Origin: JBHGBM01 sp041946965
GTDB taxonomy: Bacteria; Acidobacteriota; Terriglobia; Bryobacterales; Bryobacteraceae
DNA: 43,922 nt
Assembly (NCBI GenBank): GCA_041946965.1
Contig: JBHGBM010000044.1
Location: 1-43,922 of the forward strand
Direction: 5' to 3'
Made by a program: the position numbers and the translations under genes. Within the stretch, counting starts at the first letter, position 1. Each line of letters starts with the position of its first letter. Below the pieces are notes generated by a model. That model did not search any database. It saw only the letters and a program-made list of their open reading frames with translations, and was not told the origin of the DNA. Positions 31,418 through 39,910 of the stretch are shown one piece after another.

Positions 31418-34389
31418 TCGTATTTCTTTTGCTGCTCGCGCTGCCCGCCCTGTCCCAGGTGCGGGTTTGGGAAGGGACCATGACCCTTCCCACCTACCAG
31501 GAGGGTCTGCCCGACGTGAACCCTCCCTTCGACCTCTTCGCCACCACGCGGTTTAACTATCCCTACACGATCCGCGACAAGCTGACCGGAGAAAAGATCG
31601 AGCAGAAGTGGCGGGCGCTGTATCTGGAGAACGAATACCTGAAGTGCTCCGTGCTGCCCGATATCGGCGGACATCTTTACAGTTGCACGGACAAGGTGAA
31701 CGGCGCGGAGATGTTTTATGCCAACCCGTCGATCAAGAAAGCGTTGATCGGCTACCGCGGCGCGTGGGCGGCGTTCGGCATCGAGTTCAATTTCCCGGTT
31801 TCGCACAACTGGGTGTCGATGTCGCCGGTGGATTTCGCCATGGTGCAGAACCCGGACGGCAGCGCGTCGGTCTGGGTGGCGAACACGGACCGCGCTTACG
31901 GCATGCGGTGGCGTGTGGAACTCAGGCTGCGCCCGGCGAGCAGCCTGCTCGAACAGGCCGTGCGGCTCTACAATCCCAGCCCGGTGCGGCGCCGGTTCTA
32001 CTGGTGGAACAACGCCGGAGTCGAGGTCTGGGACGATTCCAAAATTCTCTACCCCATGCGTCACACCGCCAGCCACGGATTCACCTTCGTGGATACGTGG
32101 CCGGTGAACCGTGAAGGGCTCGACCTGAGCGTGGTGGGCAACCAGACGCGCGGGAACGTTTCGCAGTTCGTGCACGCCAGCCGCGAACCCTTCATGGGGG
32201 TGTACCATCCGCGGACGCGCGCGGGCGTGGCGCACTGGGCCGATTGGGGCGAGCTGCCCGGGAAGAAAATCTGGTCCTGGGGCGCCGACGCGGGCGGGCG
32301 CGAATGGCGGCGCGTGCTCTCCGATAACGACAGCGCCTACGTGGAGGTGCAGGCGGGGCCGTTCCGCAACCAGGAGACCTACGCCTTCCTGCCACCGGAA
32401 GAAACCATGGAGTTCCGCGAATACTGGCTGCCGGTGCGGGAAACGGGCGGTTTCGTGCGCGTCACCCGCGACGGCGCGCTGAACATGACGCGCTCCGGCG
32501 GGGCGGTGGAAGCCGCGTTGAACGTGACGCGCGCCGTGGAGGGAACCGCGCGCGTGGGGTCCGCAACCGAGCAGGTGCGGCTGACCCCGCGCGATACCTG
32601 GCGTAAGCGCGTGGAGTGCGCCGCGCCGTGCCGGTTCGAGCTGCGCGATGCCTCCGGCGCCGTGTTGCTGGCGCACACCGAGGGCGAGTTTGATATGGAC
32701 CCGCCGGAGGAGGTCAAGACCGGCCCTCAGCCCGCGGTGAAATTCGCCGGTGAAGTGGAGCTCGGCATGGACCAGGAACTGAACGGCCGGTTGCTGGAGG
32801 CTTACGCGACTTACCGCAGGGGGCTGGAGCGGGCTCCGGGGTCGTTCGAGCTGAACAAGGCGGCCGGGCGGCTGCTGGTGTGCCTGAACCGCTTCCGGGA
32901 AGCCATCGCGCCGCTCACGCGCGCGCAGCGGATGGTGAGCAACGATCCCGAGATCCACTACTATCTCGGGCTGGCGTGGAACGCGGTGGGCGAGGCGCGC
33001 AAGGCGCGGGGCGAGTGGCTGCGGGCGAAGGCGTTTCAGGCATTCCGCGCACCGGCGCTGATCCAGTTGGCGGGACTCGAAGGTCGCGAGGGCGGCCGCG
33101 CCGCCGCGTTGCGCGATTTGCGGGCGGCGGGCACGCTGCACGCCGGGATGCTCGAAGCGGCGCTGGCGCCGGCCGCGCGGGACCGCGTGGCGCACTGGCT
33201 GGCCGTCGATCCGGCGAATTCCATGCTGCGGCTCGCCGCGGGCGACGCGCGGGTCTGGGAGCACCTGGCGGCCGAGCCCGACCGCGTACTGGAGATCGTC
33301 ACGGCTTACATGCATCTGGGACTGTACGCCGAGGCCGAAGCGCTGCTGGCGCGCGAATACCCGCGCGTAGATCCGGCCACGGCCGAGCCTGGAACCGCGC
33401 TGCCGCAGGCGCACCCGCTGATCGCGTACTACCGGGGTTATTGCCGCGAGAAGCTGGGGCGCTCGGGAAAGGAGGATTTCGCCGCCGCGTCGCGCCTTTC
33501 CACGCGTTATGTCTTTCCGCAGCGCGCGGGGACGTTCGACGTGCTCCGCCGCGCGCTCGAAGTGCAGCCCGGCGACGCCACGGCGCACTTCCTGCTGGGC
33601 TCGCTGCACGCCGCCGGCGGCAACGTGGACGCGGCCCTCGGCGAATGGGAGGCGGCGCGCAAACTCGACCGGACCATCCCCGTGCTGCACCGCAATATCG
33701 GATACACCCTCATGGCGGCGAAGGGCGACGCCGCGGCGGCCTTGAATGTCTTTCGCGAAGGCGCCGGCGTGGACCGCTCGAACTTGGACATCTACTCCGG
33801 CATGTATCGCGCGCTGCTGATGGAGGGCCGGCCGCCGCGCGAGCGCGTGGAGGCGCTGCGGCTGTATCCCGGAGCCGATCTGCCCCCCGCCCTGGCATAC
33901 CGGATGGCGTTCGCGCTGATCGAGGACGGCCGCCCGGAGGAAGCCGCGCGTCTGTTCGAGGGGCGCTTTTTCCCCCGCGAAGAAGGCGGGCTTGACGCCC
34001 GGCAGGTGCGGATGGAAGCGCAGGTCCTGGCTGGAACCGCGGTCGAGGACGTCCGGAACGCGCGCCTGGAATTTTACCGCGGCGAGGCGGAACAGAGGGC
34101 CGGCAACGCGGAGGCGGCGCGGCGCCACTGGCAGCGCGCCATGGAATCCGGCCGCACGGGGCATCAGCTCGCTTTCGCCTATCGCGCGGCGGAGCGGCTG
34201 GGCCAGGCGGCCGCGCTTCGCGGGCGCGTGGAAGCGGCGCTCGAATCCGCCAATGCGGGCACGCGGGGCCTGCTGCTGGCGGCCCTCGGCCGCAAAGCGG
34301 AAGCGGCGCTCAGCCTCCGGGAAGCCCTACGGGCGCCCGATACGATCTTCAATTGGCACCTGGCGGCGATGGCGCTGCTGGGCAAGTAA
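31414..34389 (+). CDS. DUF5107-TPR exported protein
   Basis: A protein of 991 residues. Signal peptide 1-15 (MIVFLLLLALPALSQ). Residues ~18-330 match DUF5107, a beta-sandwich related to sugar mutarotase-like domains: 'RVWEGTMTLPTYQEGLPDVN', 'YLENEYLKCSVLPDIGGHLY', 'HNWVSMSPVDFAMVQNPDGS', 'RFYWWNNAGVEVWDDSKILY'. From about residue 445 to the end there are many TPR helices ('FELNKAAGRLLVCLNRFREA', 'IHYYLGLAWNAVGEARKARG', 'TAHFLLGSLHAAGGNVDAAL'). DUF5107-TPR proteins are usually found near glycoside-degradation genes. It overlaps the amidohydrolase by 4 nt. The gene ends at the hairpin 34394-34421. Sugar binding is inferred from the fold only. Confidence 0.86.
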   Translation: MIVFLLLLALPALSQVRVWEGTMTLPTYQEGLPDVNPPFDLFATTRFNYPYTIRDKLTGEKIEQKWRALYLENEYLKCSVLPDIGGHLYSCTDKVNGAEMFYANPSIKKALIGYRGAWAAFGIEFNFPVSHNWVSMSPVDFAMVQNPDGSASVWVANTDRAYGMRWRVELRLRPASSLLEQAVRLYNPSPVRRRFYWWNNAGVEVWDDSKILYPMRHTASHGFTFVDTWPVNREGLDLSVVGNQTRGNVSQFVHASREPFMGVYHPRTRAGVAHWADWGELPGKKIWSWGADAGGREWRRVLSDNDSAYVEVQAGPFRNQETYAFLPPEETMEFREYWLPVRETGGFVRVTRDGALNMTRSGGAVEAALNVTRAVEGTARVGSATEQVRLTPRDTWRKRVECAAPCRFELRDASGAVLLAHTEGEFDMDPPEEVKTGPQPAVKFAGEVELGMDQELNGRLLEAYATYRRGLERAPGSFELNKAAGRLLVCLNRFREAIAPLTRAQRMVSNDPEIHYYLGLAWNAVGEARKARGEWLRAKAFQAFRAPALIQLAGLEGREGGRAAALRDLRAAGTLHAGMLEAALAPAARDRVAHWLAVDPANSMLRLAAGDARVWEHLAAEPDRVLEIVTAYMHLGLYAEAEALLAREYPRVDPATAEPGTALPQAHPLIAYYRGYCREKLGRSGKEDFAAASRLSTRYVFPQRAGTFDVLRRALEVQPGDATAHFLLGSLHAAGGNVDAALGEWEAARKLDRTIPVLHRNIGYTLMAAKGDAAAALNVFREGAGVDRSNLDIYSGMYRALLMEGRPPRERVEALRLYPGADLPPALAYRMAFALIEDGRPEEAARLFEGRFFPREEGGLDARQVRMEAQVLAGTAVEDVRNARLEFYRGEAEQRAGNAEAARRHWQRAMESGRTGHQLAFAYRAAERLGQAAALRGRVEAALESANAGTRGLLLAALGRKAEAALSLREALRAPDTIFNWHLAAMALLGK

Positions 34390-34393
34390 AAAA

Positions 34394-34421
34394 AAGCGGG
34401 CGGCGTTTCCGCCGCCCGCTT
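34394..34421. terminator. Intrinsic terminator between convergent genes
   Basis: A perfect 11-bp stem (34394-34404 with 34411-34421) and a 6-nt loop GTTTCC. On the minus strand it is followed by a run of T (the A-run at 34388-34395), so it is a strong terminator for the OmpA-domain gene. On the plus strand the tract after it is only TTCTTA, so it would be weaker for the DUF5107 gene. Confidence 0.88.
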
Positions 34422-34441
34422 CTTACTGCAATACGGGGTGG

Positions 34442-37177
34442 TTACCGCACGAACACGTGCAGCACGGTGCTTACCTGGCCACCGGGGCCGTAAGCCGTGA
34501 GGGTGTAGTTCGTGTTGGTGATTGGCCGGACCACCAGCGTGCCGTTGGCAGGCAGCCTGCCGAGCGGCGAGTCGCTGGAGGTGATCACGACGTAGACCGC
34601 GCCTTCCGTCTGCCACGTCAGCGTGACCGGATCGCCCGCCTTGGGCGAGAAGTCCGGAATCGCCGTGAACGAGAGCACGCGCACGCCGCCGACCACCAGC
34701 ACGGTGCCGGCCTGGATGGTTCTGCCGTTGGCGCTCTTGGCGGTCAGGGTGTAGGTGGTGGTCGTGTCGGGGTTGACGGTGACGCAGCCGGTCGCATCAA
34801 GCCCGCCGCCGACGCCCGGAGAAATACTGATCTCCGTGGCGCCCTCGACGTTCCAGCAGAGCTGCGCCGTGCCGCCGGAGTTGATCGCCTGCGGGTTGGC
34901 GAAGAACTGGAGCACCCGCGCCGTTTCGCCGCCGCCGACGGTGACGATCACCGGAGCGCTCACCTGCCGTCCGTCGGCCGCCCGCACCGTCAGGGTGTAC
35001 GTGGTGGTCTGGGACGGCGTTACCGCGCGGCTGCCGTTGGCTTCGACGTTGCCGATGCCGCTGATGCTGACCTGCGTGCCGCCCTCGGTGGTCCAGGAGA
35101 GGTTTGCGGCCTCACCCGGATTGATGGTGGCCGGGGTCGCGACAAAGCGGATGATCTGCGGCGCGGCTACAGCCGCGGCTGTGGCGACAACGGTCACATC
35201 GGCCGCCACCTGGCGGTCGCCCGAACGCGCCACCAAGCGGTAGGTCGTAGTCTGTTGCACGGTCACGTCCGTGGCGCCCCCGCGCGAATCCACGCGGCCC
35301 GGTCCGGGCGTGATGGTGACTTCATCGGCGTTCTCCACCGCCCAGCTCAGGCGGCTGACGCCACCCGGCCGCACCGTGGACGGATCCGCCGTGAAGCGCA
35401 GGATGCGAACCGGCGACGGCGCCAGCGTGGCGACCCTGGTGGTCGCGCTGGACGACATGCCGCCCGGATCGCGGACGGTCAGCCGGAACACGTAGGCCTG
35501 GCCATCCGCCGCCGTGAATTGCGCTATGGCGGCGTTGGCGCCGGAGATGGCCACTGATGGACCGGAGATCTGCGTCCATTGGTAAGTCAGCGCGTCGCCT
35601 TCCGGATCCGACGAACCAGAGCCGTTAAGCACCACCGTACCGGCCGGTATGCCGACCTGGTCCGGACCGGCGTCGGCGGTTGGCGGGCTGTTGCCGATGC
35701 GCCGCGTGAGCAGCTCGTAGCGGATGCGCGGCACGTCCACCGGCACCGGATGCGCCACGTTCAGGTATTCCTTCGGCCGGGTGAAATTGCCGAACTGGAA
35801 TCCGAACACCGCACGGCCGCTCTGTAGCGTGTTGACGAAGGTTTCGTTCAACCCCACCTCGGCCGTGAGAGCGAACTGGTTGCTGAGCGGGGCGACGAAT
35901 CGCAACATGCCGCCCGGACGGTCGGCCCTCCCATGGCTTTGCAGGTAAGCGATGTTGCCCTCCAACCAGGTATCGCCGGCCAGCCCAACCTGCCCGCTGA
36001 GGCCGGCCTGGTTCATGATGCGGGCGTAGGTCTCCAGGAAGGAGGAAGGCCCGATCTGGGTGCGGCCCAAGGTGGCGGTGTTCTTGAAGCCCTTGGTGGC
36101 GAAGAAGCCCGCTTTGCCGCGGCTGAACAGATAGTCCAGGGTGAAGGAGCCCTGCCCTAGAGCGCCGCCGCTTTGGAACTCACGGAAGTTGATGTAACGG
36201 AAGCTGGCGAAGGCGCCGGCCTGCACCCGGTTCCAGCGGTTGACCAGACCGATATCGAACTGGCCCTCCTGCCGTCCGGTGTAGTACATATATTCGGCCT
36301 GAGCCTGTACCGCGTGTGTGCCGTCGCCGCCGAAGGGCGAGAAGAAGCGGCCCGCGCCGGAAATGGTGTAGTCTCCCGTGCGGCCCTTGCCGAAGGTGGG
36401 TCCGGCGTTCAGGCTCAGCAGCGAGAACTTCCGGTTGCGGTTGCGGGCTTCCTCGAGCACGCGGTTGCCCTCGGCCTGTGCGATGGCCGTGGTCTGCTGC
36501 TCGCTGAGCGGTTTCGGCATGCCGTTGACCTGATCCTGTAGCGCCTTCTGAGCGTTGCGGAGGTCGGCCAGGTCGGACTTCAGCCTGTCGTTCTCGCCCT
36601 TGAGGTCGCGGAGCGCTGCCAGGATGTCGTCCAGCTTATCCAGCCGCTTCAGGATTTGAGCGCAGCACTCTTCCTGTTTCTGGGCCAATTTCTTGGCCAA
36701 CTCGTCGAAGGCGTTGATGGCCTCGCCGACGCCGCCGGACCCCACCGTCCGGCCTTTGCCGTCGGTCACCACCATCTCGACGCGCCGGTTGATGAACCGG
36801 CCCTCCTTGGTACTGTTGGAGACGGAAGGTTTCAGCTTGCCTTCGCCCGACGTGGTCACCTGGTTGGCGCCGGCGCCGTATTTCACCAGGAAATCGCGGA
36901 CGGTGTTGGCGCGCGCTTGCGCCAACTTATCGTTATAGCGAACGCTGCCTACGTAGTCAGTGTGGCCGATCACCCGCACTCGGTAGTCCGGATTCGCTTT
37001 CAGGAGTTCGGCCAGGCGCAGCAGACTCGGGTAGCCATCGCTGAGGATATGCGAATTGAACTCGAAGTTGATCTCTTCCCAATCATTGGGTGACGCCTTC
37101 GTGTTCAGCCCCTGAGCAAACAGCGCGGCGGCGAAGACGCCGATGGCGCCCACAGCCGCGATTCGTCTTACGATCAT
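34442..37177 (-). CDS. Mosaic outer-membrane protein: OmpA domain, coiled coil, beta-barrel-like part, PKD-like and four Ig-like repeats
   Basis: A protein of 911 residues. Signal peptide 1-22. An OmpA-type peptidoglycan-binding domain lies at the amino end (about 33-140): 'INFEFNSHILSDGYPSLLRL', 'VRVIGHTDYVGSVRYNDKLA', 'RFINRRVEMVV'. A coiled coil follows (~150-225; 'LDKLDDILAALRDLKGENDR'). Residues ~245-480 have alternating strands typical of a barrel ('VQAQAEYMYYTGRQEGQFDI'). Then a PKD/Ig-like domain ('PPTADAGPDQVGIPAGTVVL') and four Ig-like repeats of about 80 residues. In common OmpA proteins the OmpA domain is at the carboxyl end, so this order is unusual. GAGGAG precedes the ATG by about 6 nt. 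It probably ties the outer membrane to peptidoglycan and exposes an adhesive part; that role is inferred. Confidence 0.82.
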   Translation of the reverse strand: MIVRRIAAVGAIGVFAAALFAQGLNTKASPNDWEEINFEFNSHILSDGYPSLLRLAELLKANPDYRVRVIGHTDYVGSVRYNDKLAQARANTVRDFLVKYGAGANQVTTSGEGKLKPSVSNSTKEGRFINRRVEMVVTDGKGRTVGSGGVGEAINAFDELAKKLAQKQEECCAQILKRLDKLDDILAALRDLKGENDRLKSDLADLRNAQKALQDQVNGMPKPLSEQQTTAIAQAEGNRVLEEARNRNRKFSLLSLNAGPTFGKGRTGDYTISGAGRFFSPFGGDGTHAVQAQAEYMYYTGRQEGQFDIGLVNRWNRVQAGAFASFRYINFREFQSGGALGQGSFTLDYLFSRGKAGFFATKGFKNTATLGRTQIGPSSFLETYARIMNQAGLSGQVGLAGDTWLEGNIAYLQSHGRADRPGGMLRFVAPLSNQFALTAEVGLNETFVNTLQSGRAVFGFQFGNFTRPKEYLNVAHPVPVDVPRIRYELLTRRIGNSPPTADAGPDQVGIPAGTVVLNGSGSSDPEGDALTYQWTQISGPSVAISGANAAIAQFTAADGQAYVFRLTVRDPGGMSSSATTRVATLAPSPVRILRFTADPSTVRPGGVSRLSWAVENADEVTITPGPGRVDSRGGATDVTVQQTTTYRLVARSGDRQVAADVTVVATAAAVAAPQIIRFVATPATINPGEAANLSWTTEGGTQVSISGIGNVEANGSRAVTPSQTTTYTLTVRAADGRQVSAPVIVTVGGGETARVLQFFANPQAINSGGTAQLCWNVEGATEISISPGVGGGLDATGCVTVNPDTTTTYTLTAKSANGRTIQAGTVLVVGGVRVLSFTAIPDFSPKAGDPVTLTWQTEGAVYVVITSSDSPLGRLPANGTLVVRPITNTNYTLTAYGPGGQVSTVLHVFVR
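34445..35410 (-). repeat. Four tandem Ig-like repeats in the OmpA-domain protein
   Basis: In protein order the units start at 35410, 35161, 34921 and 34684, giving about 83, 80, 79 and 80 residues. Each begins with R-[IV]-[IL]-x-F-x-A-x-P and contains L-x-W/L-C-W near the middle, then ends in 'TTTYxLxxxSG' or similar (for instance 'QTTTYTLTVRAADGRQVSAP'). They are diverged, so the duplication is old. Confidence 0.8.
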
Positions 37178-37211
37178 GATCTCTCCTCAACATGGATTCA
37201 GGTATCGGTGC

Positions 37212-37228
37212 GTGATTGGCGAAATCAC
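37212..37228. promoter_or_regulatory. Palindrome in the upstream region of the OmpA-domain gene
   Basis: A perfect inverted repeat GTGATT-N5-AATCAC lies 35-51 nt upstream of the ATG at 37177. Its position suits an operator or 5'-UTR hairpin. The spacing (GTGA-N9-TCAC) does not fit a CRP site, so the regulator is unknown. Confidence 0.4.
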
Positions 37229-37326
37229 AAACGAACTGCATAAAGTTGCTAACAGGATACAACGAATATCCCCGTTGGGAGTCCTAAATGACCTTTCCGA
37301 GGTACTGTTCCGCCCCAATATCGTTG

Positions 37327-37332
37327 CATAAT
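37327..37332 (+). promoter_or_regulatory. -10 element of rnpB
   Basis: CATAAT ends 9 nt before the predicted 5' end of RNase P RNA at 37342, which suits a transcription start there. No clear -35 is seen at 16-18 nt upstream. Confidence 0.45.
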
Positions 37333-37341
37333 GCGACAATA

Positions 37342-37717
37342 ACAGTGGGAACTGCCCGGACGGGCAGCCGCCTCCGGTTTCCGGAGGAGGAAAGTCCGGT
37401 CTCCATAGGGCAGCGTGCCGGCTAACGGCCGGGCGGGGTTCTCGCGAGGGAGCCTCGACGGAAAGTGCCACAGAAAATATACCGCCCGGCAACGGGTAAG
37501 GGTGAAATGGTGCGGTAAGAGCGCACCGCGGCTGGAGCAATCCGGCCGGCAGGGAAAACCCCACGCGGAGCAAGACCAAATAGGGGAGGAGGGATGGCCC
37601 GTCCCGCCCGACTCCCGGGTAGGTCGCTTGAGCCGGCCAGCAATGTCCGGCCTAGAGGAATGGCTGCCGCCCGCAAGGGCACAGAAACCGGCTTACAGGC
37701 CGGGCGGTTCCCGTTGT
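37342..37717 (+). ncRNA. rnpB: RNase P RNA, bacterial class A
   Basis: The catalytic RNA of RNase P, which matures the 5' ends of tRNAs. The universally conserved P4-side block GAGGAAAGTCCGG is at about 37386-37398. ACAGAAA-type blocks follow, then 'GGTAAGGGTGAAA' and 'GGTGCGGTAAGAGCGCACC', then AGACCAAATAGGG, 'TAGAGGAATGGCTGCC' and the closing ACAGAAACCGGCTTACAGGCC. The two ends pair as a long P1/P-type stem (ACAGTGGGAACTGCCCGG with CCGGGCGGTTCCCGTTGT, few mismatches), which sets the limits. Length 376 nt, normal for class A. The M28 peptidase ATG is only 20 nt after the 3' end, and no terminator lies between. Confidence 0.96.
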
Positions 37718-37737
37718 GATACCCTCGTTGTTTCGCC

Positions 37738-39309
37738 ATGAAAAAACTGCTGTTTGCCGTATTGTGTCTTCCGCTGGCGTGGGCCCAGGAGAGAGTGGAC
37801 TTGCAGGCCGTCAACCGCATCAAGGCGGAAGCCCTGCAAAACTCCAAAGTCATGGAATACGCCGCTTACATGACGGACGTTCTGGGTCCGCGCCTGAGCG
37901 GTTCTCCGGGCTATAACCGGGCGGCCGAGTGGGCCATGAAGCAAATGAAGGAAATCGGGCTCGAGGCGCACCTGGAGAAGTTCCCCTACGGCCGCGGCTG
38001 GGCGAATTTCAAGTTCGCCGCCAGTATGAAGGAGCCGTTTTACCAGCCGCTGATCGGGGTGCCGCGCCCGCTGGCTCCGGGCACCGGCGGTCCGGTGGCC
38101 GGCCAGGCGGAGTTGGCGGTGCTGCGCACGGAGGCCGATCTCGAGAAATTCAAGGGCAAATTGAAGGGCAAGATCGTGCTGCTCGATGACCCCCGCCAGA
38201 CGGCGCTTTCCACCGAGCCGATCAGCAAGCGTTACACGGACCAGGAGCTGGCGAACGAAGCGCTGGCCCCGGATCCCTCGCAGCGTTTCGGCTTTCGCCG
38301 TCCCACGCCGCCGCAGATCGGCGGGCGTCCCGGCCAGCCTTACGACCGCGAGGCCGCGCAGCGCTTCCGCAACAAGCTGAACCAGTTCCTCAAGGATGAA
38401 GGCGTGCTGGCGACCGTGACGCCCAGCTTCCGGGGGGAGGCCGGCACGGTGTTCGCCAGCGCCGCCGGCTCGCGCGATGCCAAAGACCCGCTGCCGCCGC
38501 CAGCGGTCGCGCTCAACACCGAGCACTACAACCAGATCGTGCGGCTGATCAACCGGAAAGTCCCGGTCACGCTCGAATTCGAGATGGACAACCGCATCTA
38601 TGACGGCGCGGAGACCGCCAACGTCATTGGCGAGCTGCGCGGAGGGGCGAAGAAGGACGAGGTGGTCATGCTGGGCGCCCACCTCGATTCCTGGACATTC
38701 GGCACGGGCGCGGCCGACAACGCCGCCGGCTGCGCGGTGATGATGGAGGCCGTACGCATTCTGAAGGCCCTCGATATCACCCTTCCCCGCACGGTGCGGG
38801 TGGGGCTGTGGTCGGCCGAGGAGCAGGGCCTGCTCGGCTCCGCCGCTTACGTCAAGGACCATTACGCGGACCGTGAGACCATGTCGCTCAAATCCGATCA
38901 CAAGAAGTTTTCGGGCTATTTCAACTTCGACAACGGCGGGGGCAAAATCCGCGGCGTATACCTGCAAGGCAACGATATGATGCGGCCGATCTTCACGGCC
39001 TGGCTGGAACCGTTCCGCGACATGGGCGTCACCACCGTGACCATCCGGAACACCAGCGGCACGGACCACCTTTCATTCGACGCGGTGGGGCTGCCCGGCT
39101 TCCAGTTCATCCAGGATCCGCTGGAGTACTCCACCCGCACGCACCACTCCAACATGGACGTGTACGACCGGCTTCAGGCGGGCGACCTGATGCAGGCTTC
39201 GGCGGTGATTGCCTCGCTCGCCTATCACGCCGCCACGCGCGATCAACTGCTGCCGCGCAAACCCCTGCCGAAGCCGCAGCCGCGCCGCGGAGCGCCATCC
39301 GGGCGCTGA
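37738..39309 (+). CDS. M28-family zinc peptidase with PA domain, exported
   Basis: A protein of 523 residues with a signal peptide (KKLLFAVLCLPLAWAQ). An amino part 'AAYMTDVLGPRLSGSPGYNR' is followed by a protease-associated-type insert (about 100-270). The M28 metal site: 'VMLGAHLDSWTFGTGAADNA' (His, Asp, then D-N), 'VRVGLWSAEEQGLLGSAAYV' (Glu-Glu), 'SGTDHLSFDAVGLPGFQFIQ' (Asp, likely), 'TRTHHSNMDVYDRLQ' (His). It is a secreted aminopeptidase or carboxypeptidase. The tail is Pro/Arg-rich (PRKPLPKPQPRRGAPSGR). The ATG lies 20 nt downstream of rnpB, so read-through from the rnpB promoter is possible. Confidence 0.9.
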   Translation: MKKLLFAVLCLPLAWAQERVDLQAVNRIKAEALQNSKVMEYAAYMTDVLGPRLSGSPGYNRAAEWAMKQMKEIGLEAHLEKFPYGRGWANFKFAASMKEPFYQPLIGVPRPLAPGTGGPVAGQAELAVLRTEADLEKFKGKLKGKIVLLDDPRQTALSTEPISKRYTDQELANEALAPDPSQRFGFRRPTPPQIGGRPGQPYDREAAQRFRNKLNQFLKDEGVLATVTPSFRGEAGTVFASAAGSRDAKDPLPPPAVALNTEHYNQIVRLINRKVPVTLEFEMDNRIYDGAETANVIGELRGGAKKDEVVMLGAHLDSWTFGTGAADNAAGCAVMMEAVRILKALDITLPRTVRVGLWSAEEQGLLGSAAYVKDHYADRETMSLKSDHKKFSGYFNFDNGGGKIRGVYLQGNDMMRPIFTAWLEPFRDMGVTTVTIRNTSGTDHLSFDAVGLPGFQFIQDPLEYSTRTHHSNMDVYDRLQAGDLMQASAVIASLAYHAATRDQLLPRKPLPKPQPRRGAPSGR

Positions 39310-39310
39310 T

Positions 39311-39910
39311 CTAGGGGCGGGGCCGCCTGTTCCCGCGCAATTTGCGGCGCAGGTCCGGCCAGAACTCGCGGAACGCATTCATGCACGCATCCAAGCCCAG
39401 GGAGATGGCTCCGCTGGCCAGGCCCGAGCCGGCGGTGTGCAGCCGCTCGGGTTGCCACAGGCGTGAGATCATGCCGGAGCCGAAGGCGCCGGCGAGCCGG
39501 CCGGCGGCAATCGAGTCGTCTCGATCGCCCTCGCGCGGCGTCATAATCGTGTAGGCAATGGCATGCCTGGCGCGGTTCCACCATCCACTCCGGCGCGAGG
39601 GAGCATAAGCGGGCGCCTCATGCCGCCACGCGCCCACGCCGAACTGGATGCTCGCCTTCACGGCCTGCTGGCCGAAGCCGGACGCAAAGCGGCGGGCCGC
39701 CCCGTCCGTGCCGCCGCCCCATTCATAGGGGCGCCCGCAAAGCTGGTTGAACCCGGCGCCGGCTCCGGCACGCAGCCATGCCCCCGGGCCGAACGTCTGC
39801 CGGGCGAAGGCGCGGGCACGCGAACCGAGCGGCGTCTCCTGCGCCTGCGAGGCCGCGGAGAGCAGCAGCGCCGCCGCCCAGATCGCGGTGTTCTTACCAG
39901 GGTGGTGCAT
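39311..39910 (-). CDS. Exported protein of unknown function
   Basis: A protein of 199 residues from ATG 39910. Signal peptide 1-23 (MHHPGKNTAIWAAALLLSAASQA). The mature part has 'AGAGAGFNQLCGRPYEWGGG', 'RFASGFGQQAVKASIQFGVG' and 'RARHAIAYTIMTPREGDRDD', then Gly/Ala-rich helices ('SGLASGAISLGLDACMNAFR') and a basic tail (LRRKLRGNRRPRP). I do not recognise a named family, though this 'FGQQAVKASIQFGVGA ... HAIAYT' pattern occurs as hypothetical proteins in acidobacterial genomes (recollection, unchecked). It is divergent from the subtilase, with the 5' ends overlapping by about 9 nt, and convergent with the M28 gene (stops 1 nt apart). Confidence 0.7.
   Translation of the reverse strand: MHHPGKNTAIWAAALLLSAASQAQETPLGSRARAFARQTFGPGAWLRAGAGAGFNQLCGRPYEWGGGTDGAARRFASGFGQQAVKASIQFGVGAWRHEAPAYAPSRRSGWWNRARHAIAYTIMTPREGDRDDSIAAGRLAGAFGSGMISRLWQPERLHTAGSGLASGAISLGLDACMNAFREFWPDLRRKLRGNRRPRP

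Noticed and set aside
31336..34164. Minus-strand frame of 942 codons opposite the DUF5107 gene
   Set aside because: It is antisense to a well-recognised coding sequence, with low-complexity His/Arg/Gly composition.
37212..37228. CRP or FNR binding site
   Set aside because: The half-site spacing is N9 between GTGA and TCAC rather than N6, and it does not match TTGAT-N4-ATCAA.
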